Shown one piece after another: positions 52,663-63,670 of a DNA stretch of 64,000 nucleotides. The stretch spans positions 248,001 to 312,000 of the forward strand of contig NW_027248387.1 of NCBI RefSeq assembly GCF_041260155.1. The letters run 5' to 3'. Position numbers and translations under genes: made by a program. Numbering within the stretch: the stretch's first letter is position 1; the number at the start of each line of letters is the position of its first letter. The notes below the pieces were generated by a model that did not search any database, was not told the DNA's origin, and saw only the letters and a program-made list of their open reading frames with translations. The stretch is from Ptychodera flava (Eukaryota > Hemichordata > Enteropneusta > Ptychoderidae).

Positions 52663-55600
52663 GCAGAATGAAGACTCTGCCCTCAGATATGGAATTCAAA
52701 GAGCGAATATATAAAAGGTGATCAAGTATTGTTATGTGCAGTGATAATAATTACATCAGGCATGAATGTTCCTCATATTTCCACATAGTACACTAAACTT
52801 TGGGTTTTGTTTAAATTTCAGCTGTTATTACATATCTGTGACATATTATCTTTGTCGTGGTCACACAACTGACAGACCTGTTTAAACTTTTTATTGTTAT
52901 AATCAATCTTATGAGGGGAGCCATTTGCTTGCACCTGGTTTATGATATTGAATCTTAGTCTGGTGTATCAAACATAACATAATTTGCCATTTCCCTTATT
53001 TTAAAAAGGCATCAAACATTTTTGGTTCTCAAGTGTCTTTGGTGGAAAAACTGCAGTTGGAAAAATTGTAACAGTTGTGACGTAAGTATTGCTTGTTGAA
53101 AAAAATTGTTACTGTGATTCAGTACAAACTAGTCAAGGCACATAATGTGCCTTGACTAGTTTGCTCTGACATTAGCTGTAAGTTTTAGCAATTTTCAATC
53201 TTCATTGTTGTGTGTACAAACTGCAGTTTTGATAGCTATATAACAGTCTCTTGAATACCAGTGTTCTGCTTGACAATGTACTGTGTACATGCTTAACATC
53301 CATTGTTATTGTTGACAAATGAATTCTATTCCAGACTGAAATTAGATTTTTAACAATAACCATGCTGTACACATATGAACTGGGTTGATACTGTATGTTA
53401 GACATTCATTATGCTTTAAGAAGTAGAACAAGAAACTATATACACACAACAAAACTACTTGGAAATTGCCAATGGCTACAGCTGATGGAGTTTTCATCAT
53501 GCTGGATTTATAATTTCTGTCAGATTCAGTACAACGACGTCCGTGTAATCCTACACTGGAAATCTCTCACAGCCCTTTTACATTCTGAGGGCTGGTTCAG
53601 GGATGTGCACATACCTGTACCAGCTCTGGAAGCTACATAGACTACCAGCTATTAAAATAATATCCTCAGTGTAGTATAGTCAGAAAAATAAGTAGCACAG
53701 CTGCATTTCACATCCATGTACCTAGTGTGTCAACAGTCCTGTACAATAGTTTTGCAAATAGTACATGTACCGTAACATGGGTTTGAAAAAATGAGCTTCA
53801 AAATTTGCTTCCAAATCAACCTTGTAGAAGCAATGTGTACAGTTCTGTAATAGGGAAATTCCAACATAACTGGTACATGAATGTCTGCATAGGCACAATT
53901 GCACTGTGTGTTTACAATAAGGCTGGTACAGGGAAGTAAGCTTTTATGTGACAAGGGTAAAAAGGGGCTGAAAATTTCACAGCTGAAAATTTCACTGTGC
54001 CTCAAATGCTGAACACAGGTCCTGGTAGAGGGAGGTGATCAGCACATCTGGTACATGCATATAGTGCTAGGCATGTCACATACATACAGCACACATTCCT
54101 ATATCTGGATGTGTATAAAATTACCCCTGCTACAGTGTTGTCAGGTATATGGGTGGTACACAGAGTGCTCGTCAAAGCTGTGCTAGGATGTTGTACAAGG
54201 ACATGGCCATGTCGAATCTGCATTTGTCAATTTATTTCAAGATAAAAGGCAGATATGACCATCAACCATACCCTCATTCACATGAATCATATGTTTACTT
54301 GGTAGATTATGGCTTAGTTCTGTTGTTCGGATCTCCATTAGCCACAACTTGGGGGCTTTCTGCCAGCATTTTTGTTCTGCTTATCAACTGTAGTTTCCCA
54401 TTCAAGTCATTGAAGCATAATGAAATCCTCAATGTTTAGCTACTCAGTACAGTATGTACATGTAGCATTGTTATTGTTGAAATTTCATTTAGGGCTGGAC
54501 AAGAATTCATTTGTCAATTATAAAAATGATAAAAATACAGGCTGTGTTTACAAACATAATACTTGGCATTTTAGTATGCTGAGGAAAGTAGTCCAAGAAA
54601 GTGTAGATGATAAACAGTAGTTACAGTTAATGGAGCTTCACTTACTTATTTCAAACTATATACATGTGAAGTATATCATCAATTATGGCTGTTGCATAGC
54701 CAGAGTGATAAAATGCTTTCTCAAAGGTCTTTCCAGCTTCTTTGCAAGTCTCAAAAGGACATTGCACTGAGAATCTAATATATCTTGCCTTGTAATATAT
54801 TCATTTTGATATTCTGGATTTAAAATTCATTATCATGACATTCAAACCATAGTTTTACACATTTTTGCAAGTGCAGTGATGCAGCAAGGCCTATGACATT
54901 GACAATAACTTGTAAGAGCTCTCTTTTTCATGCTAAGAGACTTTACCCTGAGTAGTCATGTCAGATTATTGGTGCACCAAGAAAGACTTGATAATAGTGT
55001 ACCTGCAGTCAAATATGTGTTTAAGAACATGACTGTAATTTAGAATGCTGCCAATAAACATTCCAATATACTTGCACAAATTCCCTAAACATACCAGTAG
55101 ATAGGCCTTGCCCTCATTGTACTGGTAGCTTGGTACTGAGTGTTTTACCATGATCTAACCTTGTGCCTCAAATTTAAAGTGTTTACATCTTTTACATTCC
55201 AGGATACTGGAAAACTCCGAGGAAGAGATGCAAAGCAGCAGCCCTGTTTAGGTATGCTCGTCTATGAAGGAGCAAGCAGTTTGTGTTGTTTCTTGAAGGT
55301 GTAATCTTCTGCAGCATGGAAAGAGACAATGTTATGCTGGGTTTGCTTAGTTATCTAGGGTCTCAAAGTTTAATTACATCAGATGTCTGAAAGGAACTTG
55401 TTAATTTGTAGAGTACTTCTGGCTTGACAAAGCTGGGATGTGAACTAAATGTGCTGACAATTATGAGTGGTCTGTAATGCACAGGGGATTTCCCGGTGAA
55501 ACAGCTAGCAATTTTGCATCAGATGCATGAGGTAAACTTTATAACATCAATCATGTTATCAGTATGATTTTACAAGTAGCATTCATAAGAATGTCATTTT

Positions 55601-55950
55601 CAGTGAGTATACCCTTGTAAGTATTAGATTTAATTATGTTGCAACAATTACTGTTTCATTTCTTGTAAATTGCAATAAATGTTAATCTGAAATTAATTTT
55701 GATGATTGTTGTTGTTGTTTTTTTAATGTAGCTTGCATGCAGGATTTCTAACTATTTCAGCTGTTGTTTGTGTTTCAGATATTTTACAGTCCTGCTTTGT
55801 GTAGCTCCATCACATAGAGGACCCAATAGGCCATTCCATTGGATGATAATCCTCCCCTGTGTCTGCAAAATTTGAAGAAATCCATTTTAAATTTGAAGGA
55901 TGGTCAGACATAATTATCCCCCCTCCCCTCCCCCCCAGCAATATGGCCAA
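52663..55950. other. Transposon interior without a recognised gene
   Basis: AT-rich. Another exon-like piece lies at 55202-55253 between TTCCAG and GTATGC. GGTACA words are frequent at 53600-54150. No DDE or zinc-finger motif could be recognised. Confidence 0.4.
53125..53163. repeat. Perfect 39-bp palindrome
   Basis: CAAACTAGTCAAGGCACAT is followed by its exact complement (AATGTGCCTTGACTAGTTTG, with a one-base centre). Confidence 0.85.
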
Positions 55951-55954
55951 TATT

Positions 55955-56510
55955 GAACTGGTTTGTCAGCAAGCCATACAAAAGCCCTAGAGTGGCATGT
56001 CTGCAAGCCAGCTTGTAATGGCTTGTTGGTAAACCAGAGGAATCCTTATAGTGGCTTGCTTGTAAACCATAATTAGTCAGAAATTGGTTTGTTTGTAAGC
56101 CACATTGCAGTAATATTGGCTTATCTTCAAACCAGATGGAACCAGAATTGGCTTACTGTTGAGCCAGAGAAGTGTGGTATTGGTTTACAAATAAGCCACT
56201 ATTCAGCATTATCTGGTATATGGGCAAGCCACAGTATCTAAAACATTGCTTGCTAGCAAGCCTAGTTCATATAAGAGTGGATTGCCTGTAAACCATTGTT
56301 CAGTACTAACTGGCTTACTGGCAAGCTGAAGTGATTTTTACTTGGCATGTATATATCCGTATCAAAACCCAAACTGGCATGCACAGAAACCAGACTTGGC
56401 ATGCCAGAAAGCCAAATATAAGCCAAAATTCACAACTCGAAACAATCCGTTTACTGACAAAAAAGCCGGTTTATTTTGGCTTGAATTTAGCTGGCCGGCA
56501 AACCAGAAAA
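55955..56510. repeat. Right subterminal quasi-palindrome array
   Basis: At least twelve sites, for example GGTTTGTCAGCAAGCCAT, GGCTTGTTGGTAAACCAG, GGTTTGTTTGTAAGCCAC and GGCTTACTGGCAAGCTG, at ~40-50 bp spacing. Same consensus as the left array. Confidence 0.75.
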
Positions 56511-56721
56511 ATTTGCAGTGCAGTGTTGATAACTGACTTTGAAGTCTTAAATTTCAGCTTCGAATGATTGTGATAACAATAACCTTAACACAGAAGTGAT
56601 ATTTGCAATCAATACCGTTATTTCACGGTGACCTGTAATTGATTTTGAGATGTACAGTCGTGCAAAATTAATTCAGTCCGGTGATTCTTTTAAAGTGTCT
56701 TTACTCTGTACTTGATGGTGA

Positions 56722-56727
56722 AATAAA
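56722..56727 (+). terminator. AATAAA in repeat unit 1
   Basis: Polyadenylation-type hexamer in GGTGAAATAAATTTC. It is conserved at 58012-58017 in unit 2. Confidence 0.3.
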
Positions 56728-56774
56728 TTTCTTCTGGTATAATGTCTCGCATTTGTTTTTTTTATTCGTCGCCA

Positions 56775-56950
56775 CGTGACTTTCTTTTGTTTAAAAAGTG
56801 TCCATTTTACAAGTTCTTTTGTTTAAAAGTGTCCGATTAACTAGTAAACCGACAGTTTTTAATAAAAGAACTGTCCGATTTACTAGTAAATCAGACACTT
56901 TTAAACAAAAGAACTTGTAAATCGGACACTTTTTAAACAAAAGAAACCAG
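56775..56950. repeat. Nested palindrome at the unit 1 right end
   Basis: TTCTTTTGTTTAAAAAGTGTCC, a repeated shorter version and GTCCGATT-ACTAGT fold onto CGGACACTTTTTAAACAAAAG-type complements. The equivalent in unit 2 is at 58065-58200 but is shorter by about 45 bp, having lost the internal AACTGTCCGATTTACTAGTAA segment. Confidence 0.7.
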
Positions 56951-57032
56951 GTGGTATATAATAAAATATTCGATTATGGAAATTGGAGAGCATGGTTAGA
57001 ACAATGGGCACGAGGCGGCGAGTGGTATAACT

Positions 57033-58280
57033 ATAGGTAAGCGGACGAGTAGGAGGCGGTTTACTGAATTTAACGGTACAGTTTGCTAGTAAACTCCGAG
57101 GCCCGCAGGTCCGAGGAGTTTTATGGCAAACTGTACCGTTAATTCCGTTAACCGCCGACGACGAGTTCGCTGACCGTGTTATACCACGAATTTGCCGAGT
57201 TTTAGAGCCTTGTTTTCACGCCGGAAGTTTTATTTGTAATTTTAGTGCAGTGCAAGTCGAAACTTTGGCAGGAAAACGTTGACGCGTTTTGACACCTTGT
57301 TGAATGAAAGTATAAAAAACTGACCCATGATTGGATAAAACAAAGTGGACATGTGTTGCTATTGTAGTGCGATGACGTGGGTAGCGCACCTGGTTTGATT
57401 TGAATTGTATGAATTATGTTTGATTGATTGGTTGGTTGAATGAAGTGAAAAGGTGTTTGCAGATCGACGTTAGAGTCACGCTTTGCTCACTTGGGTCGAA
57501 AACTTTGAGCAGCATACACGCAATTGCCGAGTCGCTCTACGTATATCGATATGGCGGATGAAGTACAAATGAAAGCTGTATCCGGTGCACTTCAACTACC
57601 AAAGCCAAAGATGGAAAAGAAAAGTCCCCCTGTCACGCCAGTGCTAACGGCCACAATCGGAAGACCAAGCTACACGTCAGAGAAAGGCGCAACAGAAACT
57701 GCAAGTACAAAAAAAACAATATGTCTAGATCCACAATGACTGTGGTACTGCGTGTGTGTTTGCCTGTAGCTAGATTTAACTTTACCAAAGGCGACTGAAA
57801 CCTGTACATTCAGTGTTGATAACTGACTTTGAAGTCTTAAATTTCAGCTTCGAATGATCGTGATAACAATAACCTTAACACAGAAGTGATATTTGCAATC
57901 AATACTGTTATTTCACGGTGACCTGTAATTGATTTTGAGATGTACAGTCGTGCAAAATTAATTCAGTCCGGTGATTCTTTTAAAGTGTCTTTACTCTGTA
58001 CTTGATGGTGAAATAAATTTCTTCTGGTATAATGTCTCGCATTTGTTTTTTTTATTCGTCGCCACGTGACTTTCTTTTGTTTAAAAAGTGTCCATTTTAC
58101 AAGTTCTTTTGTTTAAAAGTGTCCGATTTACTAGTAAATCGGACACTTTTAAACAAAAGAACTTGTAAATCGGACACTTTTTTAAAAAACAAAAGAAAGC
58201 CAGGTGGCATATAATAAAATATTCGGTTATGGAAATTAGAGAGCATGGCTAGAACAATGGGCACGAGGCGGAGAGTGGTA
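57033..58280 (+). mobile_element. ~1.25 kb repeat unit 2, uninterrupted
   Basis: An intact 1,248 bp copy: left hairpin (57035-57180), TATAAAAAAC near 57312, ORF from 57551, a TTTCAG acceptor-like site at 57842-57847, AATAAA at 58012 and the nested palindrome at 58065-58200. It supplies the empty site for the 6.96 kb insertion (near 57809). Flanked by TAACT on both sides. No TIR. Confidence 0.7.
57551..57739 (+). CDS. Short ORF in repeat unit 2 (unknown)
   Basis: A 62-codon copy of the unit 1 ORF starting MADEVQMKAVSGALQLPKPK. It lacks two codons in the RPSYT(AT)SEKG stretch and ends early because the poly-A run differs in length. Conservation of the upstream part is equal to that of the flanking non-coding DNA, so purifying selection cannot be claimed. 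If spliced, exon 2 could start at 57848. Confidence 0.3.
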   Translation: MADEVQMKAVSGALQLPKPKMEKKSPPVTPVLTATIGRPSYTSEKGATETASTKKTICLDPQ

Positions 58281-59078
58281 TAACTGGGTTTAATGAATGG
58301 ATCAAGTACATTAACGTAATTATTTTAAGAGACTTCACATACGGTCTCGCCAAAGTGATACATGCCGAAAACTTCAATAGCAGTCAAGCCACAAGGTGAT
58401 ACATGGCACAATTATGGGCCATATAAAAATATCAATATGAACACGTACTCCACAATGCCTAAAGTACCTGATCAGTCGAGGGCTGTGAAGTTCACAAATT
58501 ATGCCCGAATTCATGGCTTGAGACCCAGGGTAAAGACACGCCCTGTCGTCATTGCATGTCTGTACGGCGCAATAAAAATGAAAATAGTCTTTCTCTTGTT
58601 TAGTGAAGGCGCTAAGATTGACAGATTTGCAAGCAAACTTGTACGGGCAAACGTCTACGTTCTTTTCAGACAGAACTGGCGTCCAGACCTATAAATATAC
58701 AGAATGCCGGCGCGGCGTATCCCAATCCCGGGTCGAACGCTATGAATAGGAGACGTATTTGTGAAGTTTCAAAGCCTCCTCCGATTAAAAAGATACTTTA
58801 GTCATTGTGGATAACGTGTTCGTACTGATATTTTCATAAGGCCCATAATTTCGTCATTTATAATTCTGAGGTTCGACCGTGATTGAAGTATCTTCAAAAT
58901 ATTCTTTTATTGTATCCATTCATTAAACCCAGTAAACCAACTGCTGTGACCACGGACATTTTTTAATTATTGAATGTTATTCAAATATATATTTTTTTGA
59001 TCTTGGAAATGTTGTCATTTCGCGATTTAGCAAAGTATTTATTTCGTTCAGTTGTTCATCATAAGCCCCAAAATTCTG

Positions 59079-60175
59079 CCTTATTTTTCATCTTCAGCTT
59101 CTTACGCTATGTTAGATCTTTCAGCATTTTTACCGCACTTCAGTATGTTTTGATCTTTTCAGATGAATTTAATCCTGTTTCCATCGGGTAGCTGTCTGTG
59201 TTGTTCTTTTATCCAGTTTAGAGATGTCAAAATAAAGCTTAGGTTTGCATTAAATGCATTGTGGAAATATTGTTACTTCAATCAGTCTGTGTCTATGTAA
59301 AATTGAATGTGTATGCGCTATGTATACCATTATGTCAGTTCACATGACTACCGACAGTAATTTTTGCAAGTGTAAGATGTGAGGCTATTAACGAAATATA
59401 GAGATCGTTTGCTAAATTCCATCGTACAAAAAATGTATTGTCGTAGCCGTTGTCTGACACAAAATCCCCTATGCGATGCACTCAGACAAATCCCGGTATT
59501 TTGTAGTCTTTATTATCATTAATTGTTATAATTTTAGTTTACAAAACGCCTGAGGGAAATAAATCCAAGATAAGTAAATTCGTTTTTGTTTGTCCTTGCG
59601 CTTACGGTTCCGAAATTTCAGAAAACAATCGAGAAATTTACAGAAATTGTAATCACTGGCAAAATGGTACACCTAAGCTATGATGACAAATGATCAACTC
59701 TAAATTCACTCAGTGGTTGTGTCTGGCTTTGTTGTGTTAGATGCAGTCTTTTCTAATCATGTCTCGGAAGTGTATGTGTGTGCAAATCCTTGTACTCACA
59801 TTGATTATTTTCTGATTTCGCAAAAAGACATTTCGTTTCAAGCGGGGGAGGGGAGGGGTAGCAATCAAAACGAAGAGATTACGTTGTCATCCGTCAGCTT
59901 TTATTATTGATTCGGTAACTACAGTGCACCAACCTCCAGGGCATATCAAAACATGCAATTATGCGGCAATGTAAAACAGCGCCCTCGACTGGCATGACAT
60001 CTCCTTACCTCTCAGCGAGTTGACTTGTACAGAATTTCGGTCATTACATGCGACCTGCCAAACTTGGGCTGAAACGAAACTATGCTCTGTCACTAACACT
60101 ATTTAAGGCCCTAACCGTTTATTCTTCTACCTCGGACTTTAACCCATGCTGAGACCCTCCTGCCGATCAAGACGA
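59079..60175. other. Unassigned intergenic sequence
   Basis: No supported gene or repeat. A short purine-rich patch GCGGGGGAGGGGAGGGG lies at about 59842. Confidence 0.45.
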
Positions 60176-60323
60176 CGACATCATAGCTGACGTTTTTCTG
60201 CCTATTCTCCAAAGCAGTGCACACCACCGGGAACGGCTACATGCAAAAGTGCGTCGGTAGACGTACGGTGGAGTGCACTGCTTTGGAGAACAGGCAGTTA
60301 TCAAACGTCGGCTGCGATGTTGT
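60176..60323. repeat. Hairpin MITE
   Basis: Arms CTGCCTATTCTCCAAAGCAG, TGCACACCACC (60199-60228) and the complement (60267-60298), extended outward less perfectly to 60176 and 60323. The frame 60217-60486 starts inside it. Confidence 0.7.
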
Positions 60324-60485
60324 ATTGATAGGCATTACAGTCCCAGCATTAGGATTACGGTCACAGGCTGACACAAAAAGGTTAGGGCTTCAAATAGAAT
60401 TAGGGGCAACATATAGTTTCGTTTTTAGCCCTTGCTTAACAACCGTTCGCAGGCCGGGCTTGCTTGTACTGACCGGATTTCCTTA

Positions 60486-63159
60486 GGGACTGGACATAAA
60501 TTACAGGGGGGGGGGGGTGGGTGGGCCGGTGTTTTTCGAAAAACCGCTGCGTAAAAAATAGTGACCCTTCAAAAGTTCATGCACAAAAATTAGTGACCCT
60601 CCCCTTATCCGTGCATGAAAATAAGTGACCCTCCCCTGTTACTCAATACCCCCAAAAAAAACCCGCAATGTGTTAAAGACCCCCTTCTGACTTGCTATAC
60701 TTTTTAAGTCGCCCTCCCGAAAGGAAGGCAAAATGTGGCCGATATAAGGCGTTGTCCAAAAAATATCAAATCATATGTGTGTTATTCATGTAAATGTACT
60801 TTGCTTGAAGTGGCAGGTAAAAAGTGCATGCCTGTACAAAAAATGTAATTTTTAGATTTTATCGATAATGTTGATTCACTATACATGTAGTCGACTATAA
60901 GAAAACTATGAACGCGTATTTTCCAGTATAAAACTAGCTATATCTGTTCATATACAGATGTTTAATAACTGATATAGATATACTTGATTAGCATGGGTTG
61001 TTTACAAGTGCACATGTGGACAAGATATTTGATTTTAGAATTTCTGTCAAAATGTTGATTCACTATACATGGGAGTCTATGACAAAACTATACATGGGAG
61101 TCTATGACAAAACTGTCAAAAGATTTTCAGAATTAAAAATTTGCACTATTTGTGCATATATGGACCCTGAATAATTGACATAATTGTGCTTGATTAGAAG
61201 AGGGTGGTAAAATATGCATCTGTGTACAATAACTTTGTTTTTGGAATTTCGCATAAAATGTTGATCCACTATACATGGGAGTCTATGACAAAACTGTAAA
61301 AAAAAATTTTCAGAATTAAAAATATGCACTATTTGTGTATATATGACCCTGAATAATTGACATAATTTGCTTGATTAGAAGAGGGTGGTAACACATGCAT
61401 CTGTGTACAATAACTTTGTTTTTGGAATTTCACTCAGTGAAATGTGGATCCATTATACATTGTAGTCTATGAAGAAACTATGAATAATTTTTTTAAATAC
61501 AAAACTTGGCAAATCTGTGTATTTATGTGTGCTTGATTATTGATATTTATGTTCTTGATTAGACTAGAGTGGTTACAAGTCCATGTGTGTGCAAGAAATT
61601 TGATTTTGGAATTTCACCGAAATGTTGATTCACTATACATGGCAGTCTATGGTGAAACCCTATGAATGATTTTTTTCCAATACAAAAATAGGTAAATCTG
61701 TGCATCTATGTACACTCAATTATTTGTACTAATGTTCATGATTAGACTAGAGTGGTTTCAAGTCAATGGTTGTGCAAGAAATTTGATTTTGGCATATCAC
61801 TTAAATGTCGATTTACTGTGTGGCAGTCTATGATGAAACTGTGAATAATTTTTTTCCAATACAAAAATAGGAAAATCTGTGCATTTATGTACACTTGATT
61901 ATTGGTATTAATGTTCATGATTAGACTAGAGTAGTTTCAAGACAATGGGTGTGCAAGAAATTTGATTTTGGAATTTCACTGAAATGTCCATTCACTATAC
62001 ATGGCAGTCTATGATGAAACTATGAATAATTTTTTTCCAATACAAAACTTGGTAAACCTGTGCATTTATGTACACCTAATTATTAGTATAAATATTCATG
62101 ATTAGACTAGAGTGGTTTCAAGTCAATGGTTGTGCAAGAAATTTGATTTTGGCATATCACTTAAATGTCGATTTACTATACATGGCAGTCTATGATGAAA
62201 CTATGAATAATTTTTTCCAATACAAAAATAGGAAAATCTGTGCATTTATGTACACTTGATTATTTGTATTAATGTTCATGATTAGACTAGAGTGGTTTCA
62301 AGTCAATGGGTGTGCAAGAAATTTGATTTTGGAATTTCACTGAAATGTCCATTCACTATACATGGCAGTCTATGTTGAAACTATGAATATTTTTTTTCCA
62401 ATACAAAACTTGGTAAACCTGTGCATTTATGTACACCTAATTATTAGTATTAATATTCATGATTAGACTAGAGTGGTTTCAAGTCAATGGTTGTGCAAGA
62501 AATTTGATTTTGGAATTTCACCAAAATGTTGATTCACTATACATTGTAGGCTATGAGGAAACTACAAATAACTCATAGGTTATCTGATCCTAAATTGTTA
62601 TTCAAAAGTTGTTCGACCTGAAGCTTCCAGTTGTTATTGATGACACTATGCACTATTCTGAACAGTTTGTATTCTGTCAATGTCCTCAAAAAATTAAAAA
62701 ATGTACATACAGCGACATGAACGTTTGACACCGACCTATACCCGATGTATTGTCAATGGGAGAATGATGTCAAATAAGTAATCTCCCAAATTGTTATTGA
62801 AAGAGTCATTATAGGGGACAATTATGCACAATAGTGTTGAATAAGTAGAAATCATGACAACTTAAATCAATGTGGCTGTTTGGATCATCAATACATTGTT
62901 TATTATACCTGAAATTTGCGCCCGAAGGGCGCGCCGAAAATGGTAATGGCAGAAAATGAAAGTGCCAGGAGGTATTTTTTCTTTTTTCAGTATTCCATAA
63001 CGTGCACATGCAATTTCAGCTTTGATGCATGAAAAAAGGTGACCCTCCCCCATAGGCTTGCACAAAATTTTATGACCCTTCAAAAATGCTTGCGCGAAAA
63101 ATGGCGACCCACCCCCAAAAAACACCGGCCCACCCCCCCTGTAATTTGTGTCCAGTCCC
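60486..63159. mobile_element. TTA-flanked TIR element filled with ~180 bp repeats (PIF/Harbinger-like)
   Basis: A 2,674 bp element. The left end GGGACTGGACATAAATTACA, a G-run and GGGCCGGTGTTTTT are matched as complement at the right (63110-63159), with TTA on both sides (60483-60485, 63160-63162). Subterminal zones have repeated AGTGACCCTCCCC-type words in the same orientation at both ends. The centre (60780-62580) holds about ten ~180 bp units: AAATTTGATTTTGGAATTTC, ATTCACTATACATGGCAGTC and GATTAGACTAGAGTGGTT. No transposase. Confidence 0.8.
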
Positions 63160-63290
63160 TTATACATGCTATTTTCTATCACATTTCATGGATTTCCTGC
63201 GTTTGTCAAAGCTCCTAAGTGTAGCTCCTATCATCATCATGCAGTAAAAATGCAAACCAAGATTCTTACACCCTAACATACTCATCTTCC

Positions 63291-63382
63291 CTATATGAGC
63301 ACAGGCGCAACCGTAGTTGACTAAGTGTATAGTACAATTCTACTATACACTAGTGAACTACGGTGGCGCCTCGGTATATGAG
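63291..63382. repeat. ~92 bp palindrome
   Basis: TATATGAGCACAGGCGCAACC, GTAGTTGACTAAGTGTATAG pairs with CTATACACTAGTGAACTACG, GTGGCGCCTCGGTATATGAG-type sequence on the other side of an AATT centre. Imperfect, but nearly full length. Confidence 0.7.
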
Positions 63383-63491
63383 TACTTTTCGTAATCTTTA
63401 TTAAAATAAATAACTAGGAACCTTGATTTCCGTGTTGTAACTGCTGACCCGATAGTCTTGTCCTTTGCCCTTCTTTTACCGCTGGCTGCGC

Positions 63492-63522
63492 TGCTCAAGA
63501 ATAGGTGACCTATTCTTGAGCA
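63492..63522. repeat. 31 bp hairpin
   Basis: TGCTCAAGAATAGG-TGA-CCTATTCTTGAGCA, perfect 14-bp arms. A weaker pair (GCGCCCTCTTTTGGTAA near 63588 with TTACCAATAGAGGGCG near 63639) follows. Confidence 0.75.
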
Positions 63523-63670
63523 AAAATAGGTTAATATTTTTGAGCAGAGCAGTCAGCTGTGAGAATGGGGCAGACGACCAGAGAGTGCGCCCTCTTTTGG
63601 TAAACTTGTCCATACCCTACGTTTTGGCAGATCTCATATTACCAATAGAGGGCGTACTGTTAAGGAAGTC

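Larger units (their letters stand above)
49565..56520 (+). mobile_element. 6.96 kb CACTG-ended transposon with subterminal palindrome arrays (CMC/EnSpm-like)
   Basis: The element begins CACTGCAAATTCTTCTGGCTTG-like and ends with its inverted match (...CCAGAAAAATTTGCAGTG). Unit 2 keeps the uninterrupted site (ACATTCAGTGTTG near 57806), so the insertion boundaries and a 2-bp CA duplication (49563-49564, 56521-56522) are directly visible. Both subterminal zones (49580-50010; 55955-56510) carry arrays of ~17 bp quasi-palindromes TGGYTT-N6-8-ARCCA, at least 8 on the left and 12 on the right. Clustered subterminal repeats and CACTR termini are typical of CACTA/EnSpm elements. The interior has small exon-like pieces and a nested 383 bp hairpin element, but no transposase catalytic motif was identified. 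It may be non-autonomous or have a finely split gene. Confidence 0.75.
48776..57027 (+). mobile_element. ~1.25 kb repeat unit 1, split by a 6.96 kb element
   Basis: Unit 1 comprises 48776-49564 plus 56521-57027 (the first two bases, CA, are the duplicated target) and matches unit 2 (57033-58280) throughout. TAACT precedes it (48771-48775), separates the two units (57028-57032) and follows unit 2 (58281-58285), as for a tandem dimer inserted with a 5-bp target duplication. The termini lack an obvious TIR. Inside are a 70-bp-arm hairpin (48778-48848/48851-48922), a TATAAAAAG at 49056, a short ORF, and near the right end a GTGTCCGATTTAC-type nested palindrome (56775-56950). Confidence 0.7.
48638..59078. 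mobile_element. Fold-back element interrupted by nested insertions
   Basis: The left arm (48638-48770, resuming at 58281-58467) is complementary to the right arm (58788-59078). Shared words include AAATCGCGAAA, GATCAAAAAAA, CACAGCAGTTGGTT, ACTGGGTTTAATGAATGG, AATTATGGGCC and GAACACGT. With the insertion removed the element is about 930 bp. The 110-codon frame at 58362-58694 begins inside one arm and is not supported as a gene. The loop (58468-58787) shows nothing recognisable. Confidence 0.7.

Noticed and set aside
58362..58694. 110-codon frame MPKTSIAVKPQG...
   Set aside because: The first third lies in a fold-back arm whose inverted partner is at 58788-58966; no domain.
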